64,000 nt of DNA from Streptomyces sp. Tue6028 (GCF_002300165.1 NZ_MLCE01000026.1:295674-359673), one strand, 5' to 3'. Shown: positions 43,837-52,870, numbered from the stretch's first letter. Made by a program: numbers and translations. The notes: generated by a model from the letters alone, not told the origin.

Positions 43837-44397
43837 GTGTCGGAGCAGGGCGTCAACGGGGGGCAGTTGCTGCTCGCCGAGTACCAGAGCGTGAAGGACG
43901 AGCAGCGGGCGCGGATCGGGTTCCGGGACAATCTGCTGTACGTGACGCTCGCGGTGGTGGCCGCCGTCGTCGCCGCGTCCGCGCAGGCCGGGCAGGCGGC
44001 CATGCTGCTGGCGCTGCCGCCCGTCTGTGTCGTCCTCGGGTGGACCTACCTGGTCAACGACGAGAAGATCTCCGCGATCGGGGCGTACGTCAGGGGCGAG
44101 TTGGGGCCGCGGCTCGCCGAACTCACGGGCGCCGAGGCCGCCTTCAGGTGGGAGACCGCCCATCGCGGCGACGCGCGCAGGGCGTCGCGCAAGCTCATCC
44201 AGTGCGGGGTCGATCTGCTCGCGTTCTGTCTCGTGCCGCTCGCGGGGCTGGTCGTGTACTGGGCGAGCGGTCAGGTCTCCGCCGGGCTGGTGGCGCTGTC
44301 GGTGGCCGAGGCGCTGGCGGTCGCGGGTCTGGGAGTCCAAGTGGTGCTGTACGCGCAACCTTTCGCCGCGCCGACGGGTCCACCTTCTGCGAGTTGA
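43837..44397 (+). CDS. Hypothetical membrane protein, possible partner of the NLR locus
   Basis: The 186-residue protein has four predicted hydrophobic segments (LLYVTLAVVAAVVAASAQAG, AMLLALPPVCVVLGWTYLV, LLAFCLVPLAGLVVYWA, GLVALSVAEALAVAGLGVQVVLYAQ) with charged connectors. GTG 43837 has GGGGGAGG upstream. I do not recognise the family. Divergent placement next to the nucleosidase and possession of element B suggest a shared role, such as a membrane effector. Confidence 0.78.
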   Translation: MSEQGVNGGQLLLAEYQSVKDEQRARIGFRDNLLYVTLAVVAAVVAASAQAGQAAMLLALPPVCVVLGWTYLVNDEKISAIGAYVRGELGPRLAELTGAEAAFRWETAHRGDARRASRKLIQCGVDLLAFCLVPLAGLVVYWASGQVSAGLVALSVAEALAVAGLGVQVVLYAQPFAAPTGPPSAS

Positions 44398-44436
44398 CGG
44401 CCATTGGTCCGTTTCGCGCGTCTGGAGGGAGACGTA

Positions 44437-44859
44437 ATGCCGGACGACGAGGGGCGAGGGTTCGCCGGGGGTGTGCGCCGTTTCGTCCGGTGGCCCCGAG
44501 AGGTCCCGCGAGGTCCCGCGCAGGTCGTGCCGCTGGCCCGCGTGGGGCTCTTCAGCATCGCCGCGGGGGCGGGCATCGCCGCCCTCGGGTGGGGTGACCA
44601 GGTGGTGCTGATGGCGCTCGGCCCGGTGTACGCGATGGCCGACGACGTGATCAAGGGCGTGCGGCACCGGTGGCCGGGCTTCGCCGTCGGCCTGGCGGCC
44701 GGCTGGGGGTCAGGGGTCCTCGCGCGGGCGGCGGCCTCCGCCCCGGCCGATCCCGACTGGGCCGACTGGCCCGCCCTCGCCGCCGGGAGCCTCGTCGCCC
44801 TCGTGGCCTTCGCGGCGGTCACCCGCCTGCCCGACCGTCCGGGAACCGTGCAGTCCTAG
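44437..44859 (+). CDS. Hypothetical small membrane protein
   Basis: The 140-residue protein has hydrophobic segments LFSIAAGAGIAALGWGDQVVLMALGPVYAM, FAVGLAAGWGSGVLA and ALAAGSLVALVAFAAVT. ATG 44437 has CTGGAGGGAGACGTA upstream. It is 39 bases after the previous membrane gene, probably co-transcribed. Family unknown. Confidence 0.75.
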   Translation: MPDDEGRGFAGGVRRFVRWPREVPRGPAQVVPLARVGLFSIAAGAGIAALGWGDQVVLMALGPVYAMADDVIKGVRHRWPGFAVGLAAGWGSGVLARAAASAPADPDWADWPALAAGSLVALVAFAAVTRLPDRPGTVQS

Positions 44860-44886
44860 TCATGTCCCGGTGGGACTCATGTCTCA

Positions 44887-45255
44887 ATGAGCCTCATACC
44901 CCGCCGTCGTCGTCGGCGCGGCCGCGTCGGCGTCCAGGCGGTGTTCGACTTCGTCGGCGCGGAGCCGACCGTACGGACCGCCGGGGCCGTCGCCGCCGTC
45001 GAGGGCGACATCGGCATCGTGGGCATCGGCGGCGGCGCCCTGCCCGTCGGCTTCGGGGCCCTGCCCTTCGAGGTGTCCGTCAGCGCGCCCTACTGGGGTT
45101 CCCGCGGCGAACTGATCGAGGTCCTCGACCTCGCGCGCGCCGGTGCCGTCTCCGTCCACACCGAGACGTACTCCCTCGACGAGGCACCCCTCGCCTACGA
45201 GCGCCTGCACGCGGGCAAGGTCAACGGCCGGGCGGTCGTCCTCCCCAACGGCTGA
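44887..45255 (+). pseudogene. Remnant of a zinc-type alcohol dehydrogenase
   Basis: The C-terminal half of an NAD(P)-dependent alcohol dehydrogenase is readable: VFDFVGAEPTVRTAGAVA, FEVSVSAPYWGSRGELIEVLDLAR, VNGRAVVLP. The nucleotide-binding GxGGLG and all zinc-binding residues are missing. The start (ATG followed by an Arg-rich stretch) looks like a shifted frame. Not functional as a dehydrogenase. Confidence 0.75.
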
Positions 45256-45268
45256 ACCCGCCGCCCGG

Positions 45269-45946
45269 TCAGCCCTTGACCCAGCGGTACTGCAGCTCCG
45301 GCCGCCCCACCTGACCGTACTGCGGAGCACGTGCCGCCCGCCCGGCCTCGACCAGGTGCTCCAGATAGCGCCGGGCCGTGATCCGGGAGATCCCGACGGC
45401 CTCGGCGACCCCGGCCGCCGTCAGGCCGTCGGCGCAGTCCCGGAGGACGACGGAGACGCGTTCCAGGGTCGGGGCGCTCAGCCCCTTGGGAAGCGCGGCC
45501 GGACCGGGAGCGCGCAGGGTGGCCAGGGCACGGTCCACCTCGTCCTGGCCGCTCGCCTCGCCGGCCGCCGCGTGGAACTCCGCGTAACGGACCAGCCGGT
45601 CGCGCAGGGTGGCGAAGGTGAACGGCTTCAGCACGTACTGCACCACACCGAGCGACACCCCCTCGCGCACGACGGCCAGATCCCTGGCGGACGTCACCGC
45701 TATCACGTCCGCGTGGTGACCGGCGGCGCGCAGCGAGCGGGCCAGTTGCAGCCCGTGCACGTCCGGCAGATGCAGATCGAGGAGCAGCAGGTCCACCGGA
45801 GTCCGGTCCAGCGCGCGACGGGCCTCCGTGCCCGTGTGGGCCTTGCCCACCGCGGTGAACCCGGGCACCCGCCCGACGTACATGACGTGCGCGTCGGCGG
45901 CGACCGGGTCGTCCTCGACGACGAGCACGCGGATCGGGTCGGTCAT
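45269..45946 (-). CDS. Response regulator, CitB/DcuR type
   Basis: The 225-residue protein has an N-terminal receiver (VLVVEDDPVAADAHVMYV; phospho-acceptor in VDLLLLDLHLPDVHGLQ; Lys in YVLKPF) and a C-terminal HTH (LTAAGVAEAVGISRITARRYLEHLVEAGRAARAPQYGQVGRPELQYR), typical of the citrate/C4-dicarboxylate regulators. Start overlaps the kinase stop (ATGA). It likely activates dctA at 47826. Confidence 0.93.
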   Translation of the reverse strand: MTDPIRVLVVEDDPVAADAHVMYVGRVPGFTAVGKAHTGTEARRALDRTPVDLLLLDLHLPDVHGLQLARSLRAAGHHADVIAVTSARDLAVVREGVSLGVVQYVLKPFTFATLRDRLVRYAEFHAAAGEASGQDEVDRALATLRAPGPAALPKGLSAPTLERVSVVLRDCADGLTAAGVAEAVGISRITARRYLEHLVEAGRAARAPQYGQVGRPELQYRWVKG

Positions 45947-47628
45947 GCGTCGCCTCCGGGCAGAGCGGGCTGGACGGCCTCGGGCCGCGCGGGCCCGGGC
46001 ACGGTGGACATCGTGGACCGCTCGGCCGGCGGCACCGCGGGCAACGGCAACCGCACCTCGAACTCCGCCCCGCCCCCGGCCGCCTCGCGCACCGTCAGCC
46101 TGCCCGCGTGACGCTCCACGGTCTGCCGCACGAGCGCCAGCCCCAGACCGCGTCCGCCCGGCCCCGCCGGCTTCGTGGTCCAGCCGCGCTGGAAGAGCTG
46201 TTCGGTGTGCGCCGGATCCACCCCGGCACCGGTGTCGGCGACCCGCATCACCAGCACGGACTCGTCGGTGAACGCCGTCACCGTGACCCGGGCGCCGGGC
46301 GTCCCCTGCGCCGCGTCCACCGCGTTGTCGATCAGATTGCCCAGGACGGTGACCAGGTCCCGGGAGGGCAGGGAATCCGGGAGCAGACCGTCGTCGATGG
46401 CGCTGTCGTCGGACACCACCAGCTCCACACCCCGTTCGTTCGCCTGCGCCGCCTTGCCGAGCAGCAGCGCCGCGAGGACCGGTTCGCTGACCGCTGCGAC
46501 CACCTGGTCGGTCAGCGCCTGCGCCAGCTCCAGCTCCGCCGTGGCGAAGTCGACGGCCTCATCGGCACGGCCCAGCTCGATGAGGGACACCACGGTGTGC
46601 AGGCGGTTCGCGGCCTCGTGCGCCTGGGACCGCAGAGCCTGGGTGAAGCCGCGCTCCGAGTCGAGCTCGCCCGTCAGGGCCTGGAGCTCGGTCACGTCGC
46701 GCAGGGTGACGACCGTGCCACGGCGTTCACCACCGGAGACCGGGGACGTGTTGACGACCAGCACGCGGGACGCGGTCAGGTGCACCTCGTCGACGCGCGG
46801 CTGCGCGGACAGCAGCGCGCCGGTCAGCGGGGCGGGCAGCCCGAGGTCCGCCACCGAACGGCCGACCGCGTCGTCACTCACACCGAGCAGCTCCCGCCCG
46901 CCGTCGTTCATCAGCGCCACCCGGAACTGCCCGTCCAGCATCAGCAGCCCCTCGCGCACGGCGTGCAGCGCGGCCTGGTGGTAGTCGTGCATGCGGCTGA
47001 GCTCGGCTGCGTTCATGCCGTGCGTGGAGCGGCGCAGCCGGGCGTTGATCACGTACGTGCCGATGCCGCCGAGGACCAGCGCACCCGCCGCGACCCCGAC
47101 GAGGGCGGTGACCTGGTCCTGGACCCGCTTGGTGATCGCCTCGACCTTGATGCCGGCGCTGACGAGCCCCACGATGCGGCCGTCGTCCCGGATCGGGGTG
47201 ACGGCGCGGACGGACGGGCCGAGCGTGCCGGTGTAGGTCTCGGTGAAGGACCGGCCCGCCAGCGCGGGACCGGTGTGGCCGAGGAAGTGCTGGCCTATCC
47301 GGTTCTCGTCGGGATGGGTCCAGCGGATGCCCCGCGGGTCCATGATCGTGACGAAGTCGACACCGGTGTGCCGCTGCACCCGCAGCGCGTACGGCTGGAG
47401 GTCCTTCGAGGGGTCCTCGGTGCGGATCGCCGCGTGCACCGAGGGCGCGTCCGCCACGGAGCGCGCCACGCCCATGGCCTGCCGGCCCGCCGACTCCTCG
47501 GCCTGGCTGCGGTCGCTGACATAGGTGAACAGCGCGTACCCGGCGACGAGCACCGCGATCAGCACGGCCTGCATCGCGAAGAGCTGCCCCGCCAGGCTGC
47601 GGGGGCGCGGGGCACGGAGGAAACGCAT
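45943..47628 (-). CDS. Sensor histidine kinase, CitA/DcuS type
   Basis: The 561-residue kinase has TM1 (LAGQLFAMQAVLIAVLVAGYALFTYV), an extracellular PAS/PDC-like sensor domain with the dicarboxylate-family signature IMDPRGIRWTHPDENRIGQHFLG, TM2 (VTALVGVAAGALVLGGIGTYVI), a cytoplasmic PAS, a His box LRSQAHEAANRLHTVVSL, and an ATPase domain (LGNLIDNAVDAA, VADTGAGVDP, GRGLGLALV). It senses C4-dicarboxylates or citrate by family analogy. It is divergent from the DctA-type transporter. Confidence 0.94.
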   Translation of the reverse strand: MRFLRAPRPRSLAGQLFAMQAVLIAVLVAGYALFTYVSDRSQAEESAGRQAMGVARSVADAPSVHAAIRTEDPSKDLQPYALRVQRHTGVDFVTIMDPRGIRWTHPDENRIGQHFLGHTGPALAGRSFTETYTGTLGPSVRAVTPIRDDGRIVGLVSAGIKVEAITKRVQDQVTALVGVAAGALVLGGIGTYVINARLRRSTHGMNAAELSRMHDYHQAALHAVREGLLMLDGQFRVALMNDGGRELLGVSDDAVGRSVADLGLPAPLTGALLSAQPRVDEVHLTASRVLVVNTSPVSGGERRGTVVTLRDVTELQALTGELDSERGFTQALRSQAHEAANRLHTVVSLIELGRADEAVDFATAELELAQALTDQVVAAVSEPVLAALLLGKAAQANERGVELVVSDDSAIDDGLLPDSLPSRDLVTVLGNLIDNAVDAAQGTPGARVTVTAFTDESVLVMRVADTGAGVDPAHTEQLFQRGWTTKPAGPGGRGLGLALVRQTVERHAGRLTVREAAGGGAEFEVRLPLPAVPPAERSTMSTVPGPARPEAVQPALPGGDA

Positions 47629-47742
47629 GCCGTCAGTCTGCCTCGCCTCATGTGCGTGAACTCAATGAACGGAAGGGTGACCGCCCTCACAGGCCGGGAG
47701 ATAGTCACCGCATCGCCCGGGAGTCCACGCCTCCCGGATTCC

Positions 47743-47792
47743 CCGGACGTGAGCCGCACGCCGGGTTCCGCCGGACGTGAGCCGCACGCCGG
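47743..47792 (+). promoter_or_regulatory. Two direct copies of a 22-base repeat upstream of dctA
   Basis: Identical copies at 47743-47764 and 47771-47792, 28 bases apart. Each contains CGTG-AGCCG-CACG with flanking CCGG on both sides, so each is itself imperfectly palindromic. Their position 34 bases before the dctA GTG suggests a binding site for the response regulator. Confidence 0.65.
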
Positions 47793-47825
47793 ATGATGCC
47801 GACGACGTCGTCAAGGAGGGCAGCC

Positions 47826-49205
47826 GTGGCCAGTACATCCCCAACGGCACCTGACGCACCCGCTGTGAAGCGGGACCGTACGCACTACCTCTACATCGCC
47901 GTGATCGCCGCGGTGGGCCTCGGCATCGCCGTCGGGTTCGCCGCGCCGGACTTCGCCGTGGAGCTCAAGCCGCTCGGCACGGGCTTCGTCAACCTGATCA
48001 AGATGATGATCTCGCCGATCATCTTCTGCACGATCGTGCTCGGCGTCGGCTCGGTGCGGAAGGCCGCCAGGGTCGGCAAGGTCGGCGGGCTCGCGCTCGG
48101 CTACTTCATCGCCATGTCCTTCGTGGCGCTGGCCATCGGCCTGGTCGTGGGCAACATCGTCCACCCGGGCAGCGGGATGCACCTGACCGAGGCCGTGAAG
48201 GGCGTCGGGCACACCCAGGCCGAGGCCGCCGCCGAGGGGCCGGTCGACTTCCTGCTCGGGATCATTCCGACCACGTTCGTGTCGGCCTTCACCGAGGGCC
48301 AGGTGCTCCAGACGCTGCTCGTCGCGCTGCTCGTCGGCTTCGCCCTGCAGGCCATGGGGCGCCAGGGCGAGCCGGTGCTTCGGGGTGTCGAGCACATCCA
48401 GAAGCTGGTCTTCCGTGTCCTCGGCATGATCATGTGGGCGGCGCCCGTCGGCGCCTTCGGCGCGATGGCCGCGGTCATCGGCGAGACCGGCATGGACGCG
48501 CTCAAGGCGCTGGCCACCATCATGTTCGGCTTCTACATCACCTGCTTCCTCTTCGTCGTGATCGTGCTCGGCACGCTGACGAAGCTGGTGGCCAGGGTCA
48601 GCCTCTTCCAGCTGCTGAAGTACCTGGGCCGTGAGTTCCTGCTGATCGTGTCCACCTCGTCGTCCGAGTCCGCGCTGCCGCGGCTCATCGCGAAGATGGA
48701 GCACCTGGGCGTCAGCCGCCCCGTCGTCGGCATCACCGTGCCGACCGGCTACTCCTTCAACCTCGACGGCACGATGATCTACCTGACGATGGCCTCGCTG
48801 TTCATCGCCGACGCGATGGACCAGCCGATGAGCATCGGCCAGCAGATCGGGCTGCTGCTCTTCATGATGGTCGCCTCCAAGGGCGCGGCCGGCGTCTCGG
48901 GTTCCGGTATCGCCGTCCTGGCCAGCGGTCTCCAGTCGCACAAGCCCGCCCTGGTGGACGGTGTCGGCCTGATCATCGGCATCGACCGCTTCATGAGCGA
49001 GGCCCGCGCCGTCACCAACTTCGCGGGCAACGCGGTGGCGACTCTGCTCATCGGCACCTGGACGGGCGAGGTCGACAAGGACCGCGTGAACCGTGTCCTC
49101 GCCGGTGAACTGCCCTTCGACGAGCGGACGTTGCTGGACGACGACAGCGCCGGCCGGAGCGAGCTGCCCGAGCAGGGCGGCGAGAAGGAGCTGGCGAAGG
49201 CGTAG
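47826..49205 (+). CDS. Dicarboxylate/amino acid:cation symporter (DctA-like)
   Basis: The 459-residue symporter of the DAACS/SLC1 fold has about eight helices. The substrate-binding serine-rich loop STSSSESALPRL is seen, with NLDGTMIYLTMASLFIADAMDQ and the cation-site motif GNAVATLLIG. GTG 47826 has AAGGAGGGCAGCC. It imports C4-dicarboxylates (succinate, fumarate, malate) and is placed divergent to the two-component system above, implying ligand-induced expression. Confidence 0.94.
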   Translation: MASTSPTAPDAPAVKRDRTHYLYIAVIAAVGLGIAVGFAAPDFAVELKPLGTGFVNLIKMMISPIIFCTIVLGVGSVRKAARVGKVGGLALGYFIAMSFVALAIGLVVGNIVHPGSGMHLTEAVKGVGHTQAEAAAEGPVDFLLGIIPTTFVSAFTEGQVLQTLLVALLVGFALQAMGRQGEPVLRGVEHIQKLVFRVLGMIMWAAPVGAFGAMAAVIGETGMDALKALATIMFGFYITCFLFVVIVLGTLTKLVARVSLFQLLKYLGREFLLIVSTSSSESALPRLIAKMEHLGVSRPVVGITVPTGYSFNLDGTMIYLTMASLFIADAMDQPMSIGQQIGLLLFMMVASKGAAGVSGSGIAVLASGLQSHKPALVDGVGLIIGIDRFMSEARAVTNFAGNAVATLLIGTWTGEVDKDRVNRVLAGELPFDERTLLDDDSAGRSELPEQGGEKELAKA

Positions 49206-49292
49206 GACTTCCGTGAACAGGGCGTGCCTTCCTGAACGGGGCGCGCCCTGCCGACGGGGGCGTCCGCCCGATCGGGTACGCCCCCGAGGTCG

Positions 49293-49333
49293 CCGAGCGG
49301 CCGGGTTCTTCCCCCGTGGACCCGGCCGCTCGG
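49293..49333. terminator. Bidirectional terminator between dctA and the TetR gene
   Basis: Perfect 14-base arms CCGAGCGGCCGGGT and ACCCGGCCGCTCGG with a 13-base loop. It ends two converging units. Confidence 0.85.
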
Positions 49334-49337
49334 TGTG

Positions 49338-49955
49338 TCAGGCGCTCAGTTCGGCCACCAGCCCGGTGGCGCGTGAGGCGGGTACGCCGGCCGTGGTCAG
49401 GATGGTGACCGCGGCGGAGCGGCCCGCCTCCTGCGTGGGCAGCAGTCCGTCGTTCACCGCCTCCATCAGGGCGAACAGTGTCTGTTCGTGCACGTAGGCG
49501 AGTGCGTACGGCGGCAGCGGCGATTCGAAGACGCCCTGGTCGAGGCCCCGCTGCAGGATGTCCGCGCAGGATTCGCGGACGGGGGTGAGGCGGTCCCGGA
49601 TGCCCTGCATGGTGACGCTGCGCTGGGCGAGGGCGACGAGGAGCCGGTAGCGGTCGGCGATCTCCCAGACGGCGAGCGTGGAGCGGACGAGCGACTCGGC
49701 CGGGTCGGTGACGCCTTCGCGGCCGGCCGCGTGCGCCGCCGCCACCGAGTCCACCGCCTCGTCGACGAGGTCGCTGATCAGGGCCTCACGGTTCTGGAAG
49801 TGCCCGTACACCGTGCGCCGTACGACGCCCGCGGCCCGTGCGATCTGGTCCATGGACGCGTCGGGGTCGCGCAGCAGCTCGGCGAGGGCGACGTCGAGGA
49901 TGCGGCGGCGGTTCACGTCCGCGCGGCTGAGGTTACCCGTGGTCATGACTGCCAT
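49338..49955 (-). CDS. TetR-family regulator of the adjacent MFS exporter
   Basis: The 205-residue protein has the HTH LAELLRDPDASMDQIARAAGVVRRTVYGHFQNREALISDLV and a ligand domain of the usual size. Starts ATG 49955 or 49946. Divergent from the exporter at 50172, with two near-identical palindromes between, almost surely its operators. Inducer unknown. Confidence 0.93.
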   Translation of the reverse strand: MAVMTTGNLSRADVNRRRILDVALAELLRDPDASMDQIARAAGVVRRTVYGHFQNREALISDLVDEAVDSVAAAHAAGREGVTDPAESLVRSTLAVWEIADRYRLLVALAQRSVTMQGIRDRLTPVRESCADILQRGLDQGVFESPLPPYALAYVHEQTLFALMEAVNDGLLPTQEAGRSAAVTILTTAGVPASRATGLVAELSA

Positions 49956-50034
49956 TCTGCCTGCCCGTCGCCGGCCCCCGTCCGGCGTGCGCCGACCTCC
50001 CGTCCTCGGGCACGAGGCCTCCACCTCCTCGATT

Positions 50035-50095
50035 TGCACAGCTCTGTGCAGCACCGTACATTGCACATCGTTGCGTAAATGCACAGTGCTGTGCA
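50035..50095. promoter_or_regulatory. Two palindromic operators, 45 bases apart
   Basis: TGCACAG-CT-CTGTGCA at 50035-50050 and TGCACAG-TG-CTGTGCA at 50080-50095. Arms are perfect. A half-site TTGCACA lies between (about 50061). They lie between the TetR start and the exporter start. Confidence 0.85.
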
Positions 50096-50171
50096 AATAG
50101 ATCTCGCTGTACACGCGTCCGCGCCGGCCGACCGCCGTGCGCGTCGACCGAGGAAAGGGCGACCCGTACCC

Positions 50172-51974
50172 ATGCGTCTCGTCATGAACGAACCCGTCGA
50201 GAGGATGGAACGTCCCTACGCCCGGCGCTGGTGGGCGCTCCTGGTGCTCTGCCTGAGCCTGCTGATCATCGTGATGGCGAACACCGCCCTCACGGTCGCG
50301 GCACCCGACATGACCCAGGACCTGGGCCTGTCCAGCGCCGATCTGCAATGGGTGATCGACGGCTACACCGTCCCGTACGCCGCGCTGATGCTGCTGCTCG
50401 GCGCGATCGGCGACAAGTACAGCCGCCGCGGCGCCCTGATCCTCGGGCTCGTCGTCTTCGGGGGCGGCGCCGTCGCCGGGTCGCTCGTCGACGGCTCCAC
50501 CGGGGTGATCGCGACCCGCGCCGTGATGGGTGTCGGGGCCGCGCTGATCATGCCGGCGACCCTCTCCCTGCTCGCCGCGACCTTCCCGCGCGCGGAGCGG
50601 GCCAAGGCGATCACCCTGTGGACCGCCACCGCCGGACTCGCCATCGCGGCGGGCCCGCTGGTCGCCGGAGCGCTTCTGGAGCACCACGGCTGGTCGTCCA
50701 CGTTCCTCATCAACGTGCCGATCGCCGCGGTCGCGATCGTCGGCGCGCTCGTCCTCGTGCCGCCGTCCAAGGCGGCGCACCACCACCGCATCGACTACGT
50801 GGGCGGCCTGCTGTCGGTGGTCTGGATCGGCTCGCTGGTCTACATGATCATCGAGGGTCCGCACTTCGGCTGGGGCGTCAACGCCGTCACCGCCGCGGTC
50901 GTCGCGGGCGTCGGTCTCGCGCTGTTCGTGGTGTGGGAACTGCGCCACCCGCGGCCGGTGGTCGACGTGCGCCGTTTCGCCCATCGCGGCTTCGCGGGCT
51001 CGAACCTCGCCGTCGCGCTCTTCTTCCTGGCCGTCTTCGGAGCCTTCTACTACCTCACCCAGCACCTCCAGTTCGTCCTCGGCTACGACGCGCTGGACAC
51101 CGGGGTGCGCATGCTGCCGCTCGCCGGAGCCGTCTTCGTCGGCTCGGCGCTCACCGGCTACCTCACCCCGCGCGTCGGCATGAAGATCACGGTCACCGCG
51201 GGCATGGTCGGCGGCACCGCGGCGCTCGCCCTGCTCGCCCGGGTCGACGCGGCATCGTCGTACGGCGATCTCGTCGTGCCCCTCGTGGTCCTGGGACTCG
51301 CGATCGGGCTCGCCCTGTCGCCCTGCACGGACGCCATCATGGGCGCGTTCCCCGAGTCCGAACTGGGCGTCGGCGGCGCGGTCAACGACACCTCGCTGGA
51401 ACTCGGCGGCTCGCTCGGCATCGCCATCCTCGGCTCGGTCCTGTCGAGTGCGTACTCCTCGCACCTGTCGGACGCGACGGCGGGCAGCAAGCTCCCGGCG
51501 AACGCCCTGTCCACCGCGCAGGATTCCGTCGGCGCCGGATACGCCGTCGCCCAGGGCATCGGGGACAAGGCCCGCCAGGCCGGTGAACAGGCCGCCCACG
51601 CGGGCGGTCCCGAGCAGGCCGCGCAGCTGAAGGCCCAGGCCGACCAGCTCGCCGAGGGCGCACGGCAGATGGCGGACGCGGTGGGCTCGTCCTTCTCGGA
51701 CGCGGTGGCACACACCAGCCTCGTCGGAGCGGTGATCCTGGGCGTGGGCACGGTGCTCGTCGCCTTCCTCCTGCCCCGGAAGGCGCGTACGGGGGCCGAC
51801 GGCCCCGAAGCCGGAGCCGGAGCCGGAGCGGAGACCGAAGCCGAAGCCGAAGCCGAGGTCGAAGCCGGAGCGGAGACCGAAGCCGAGACCGAGGGCGGCG
51901 CCGCGCAGGACGCGCCCGACGGCGCGGCCGAGGAGAAGGACGCGCCCGAGCCCGCGGGCGGAGCCCGTCGCTGA
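50172..51974 (+). CDS. MFS exporter, EmrB/QacA (DHA2) type
   Basis: The 600-residue exporter has fourteen segments by pattern, beginning RRWWALLVLCLSLLIIVMANTALTVAAPDM, with WVIDGYTVPYAALMLLLGAIGDKYSRRG typical of DHA2 drug/proton antiporters. The last 70 residues are Glu/Ala/Gly rich, encoded by hexamer-type repeats (51807-51896). ATG 50172 was chosen; ATG 50184 is possible. An extra loop near residues 440-510 (AGEQAAHAGGPEQAAQLKAQAD) is helix-rich. Controlled by the divergent TetR. Confidence 0.93.
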   Translation: MRLVMNEPVERMERPYARRWWALLVLCLSLLIIVMANTALTVAAPDMTQDLGLSSADLQWVIDGYTVPYAALMLLLGAIGDKYSRRGALILGLVVFGGGAVAGSLVDGSTGVIATRAVMGVGAALIMPATLSLLAATFPRAERAKAITLWTATAGLAIAAGPLVAGALLEHHGWSSTFLINVPIAAVAIVGALVLVPPSKAAHHHRIDYVGGLLSVVWIGSLVYMIIEGPHFGWGVNAVTAAVVAGVGLALFVVWELRHPRPVVDVRRFAHRGFAGSNLAVALFFLAVFGAFYYLTQHLQFVLGYDALDTGVRMLPLAGAVFVGSALTGYLTPRVGMKITVTAGMVGGTAALALLARVDAASSYGDLVVPLVVLGLAIGLALSPCTDAIMGAFPESELGVGGAVNDTSLELGGSLGIAILGSVLSSAYSSHLSDATAGSKLPANALSTAQDSVGAGYAVAQGIGDKARQAGEQAAHAGGPEQAAQLKAQADQLAEGARQMADAVGSSFSDAVAHTSLVGAVILGVGTVLVAFLLPRKARTGADGPEAGAGAGAETEAEAEAEVEAGAETEAETEGGAAQDAPDGAAEEKDAPEPAGGARR

Positions 51975-52039
51975 CCCTTTCTTGAACATCCGTTCGGAAC
52001 CGTGACCCCGAGGGCCGCCGTCTCGTAGGACATGCATCA

Positions 52040-52072
52040 CCGTGCCGTGCCGGTCGGACCGGCACGGCACGG
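52040..52072 (+). terminator. Hairpin after the MFS exporter
   Basis: Perfect 15-base arms starting CCGTGCCGTGCCGGT with loop CGG. It lies 65 bases past the MFS stop and 24 bases before DUF2127, so it could also attenuate the next gene. Confidence 0.75.
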
Positions 52073-52096
52073 CACGTTCGGCAAAGGACACGGAGC

Positions 52097-52870
52097 ATGA
52101 AGATCGACTGGGACCGGCGCACCTGCGCCCGGCGCGGTCACGTCACGTACGCCCCCGACGAGCGGGCCCTGCGCGATCGGCTGCGCGCCGAGACGGGTCT
52201 CGGCGAGGCCTGGCGGTGTCTGCGCTGCGGCGACTTCGCGCTCGGCGCCCCGCACGGCTCCGGGCCCGCCGACGATGCCCCGCTCGTACCGCGCGGCAAG
52301 GTCCTGCGCGACCTGTTCATCCTGCGCTTCCTCGCCGTCGAGCGGGCCGTGCGCGGGGTGTTCATCGTGCTGGTCGCGGCGGCCGTGTGGAAGTTCAGCA
52401 ACAGCCAGGACGCGGTGCGCCGGCTCTTCGACGAGTACCTCGACGTCTTCCGTCCGGTCTTCCGGCACTTCCACTACGACCTCGACCACTCACCCGTGGT
52501 CGGTACCGTCCAGAAGACCTTCGGTTACCGGCACTCCACCCTGATGCTGGTGGCCGTGCTGCTCCTGGTCTACGCCGCGATCGAGCTCGTCGAGGCGGTC
52601 GGCCTCTGGTACGCCAAGCGCTGGGCGGAGTACCTCACGGTCGTCGCCACCGCCGCCTTCCTCCCGCTGGAGATCTACGAACTCACCGAGCACGTCAGCT
52701 GGTTGAAGATCACCACGCTGGTCCTCAACATCCTCGCGGTGCTCTACATCGCCCTCGCCAAGCGGCTGTTCGGACTGCGCGGCGGCCACCGGGCGTTCGA
52801 GGCGGAGCGGCACAGCGCCTCGCTGCTGGAGGTGGAGGAGTCGGCGGGCCTGGAACCCGCCCACTCGTAG
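52097..52870 (+). CDS. DUF2127-family membrane protein with N-terminal Cys/His cluster
   Basis: The 257-residue protein carries RRTCARRGHVTY and WRCLRCGDF near the N-terminus (Cys10, His15, Cys41, Cys44), a possible zinc site. Four hydrophobic segments follow (AVRGVFIVLVAAAVWKF, LMLVAVLLLVYAAIELVEAVGLWY, YLTVVATAAFLPLEIYEL, TTLVLNILAVLYIALA). Function unknown. AAAGGACACGGAGC upstream is a ribosome site. Confidence 0.87.
   Translation: MKIDWDRRTCARRGHVTYAPDERALRDRLRAETGLGEAWRCLRCGDFALGAPHGSGPADDAPLVPRGKVLRDLFILRFLAVERAVRGVFIVLVAAAVWKFSNSQDAVRRLFDEYLDVFRPVFRHFHYDLDHSPVVGTVQKTFGYRHSTLMLVAVLLLVYAAIELVEAVGLWYAKRWAEYLTVVATAAFLPLEIYELTEHVSWLKITTLVLNILAVLYIALAKRLFGLRGGHRAFEAERHSASLLEVEESAGLEPAHS

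Noticed and set aside
49338..52091. 917-codon minus-strand frame
   Set aside because: Only its last 205 codons are the TetR gene. The rest is antisense to the DHA2 exporter and crosses its promoter and operators.
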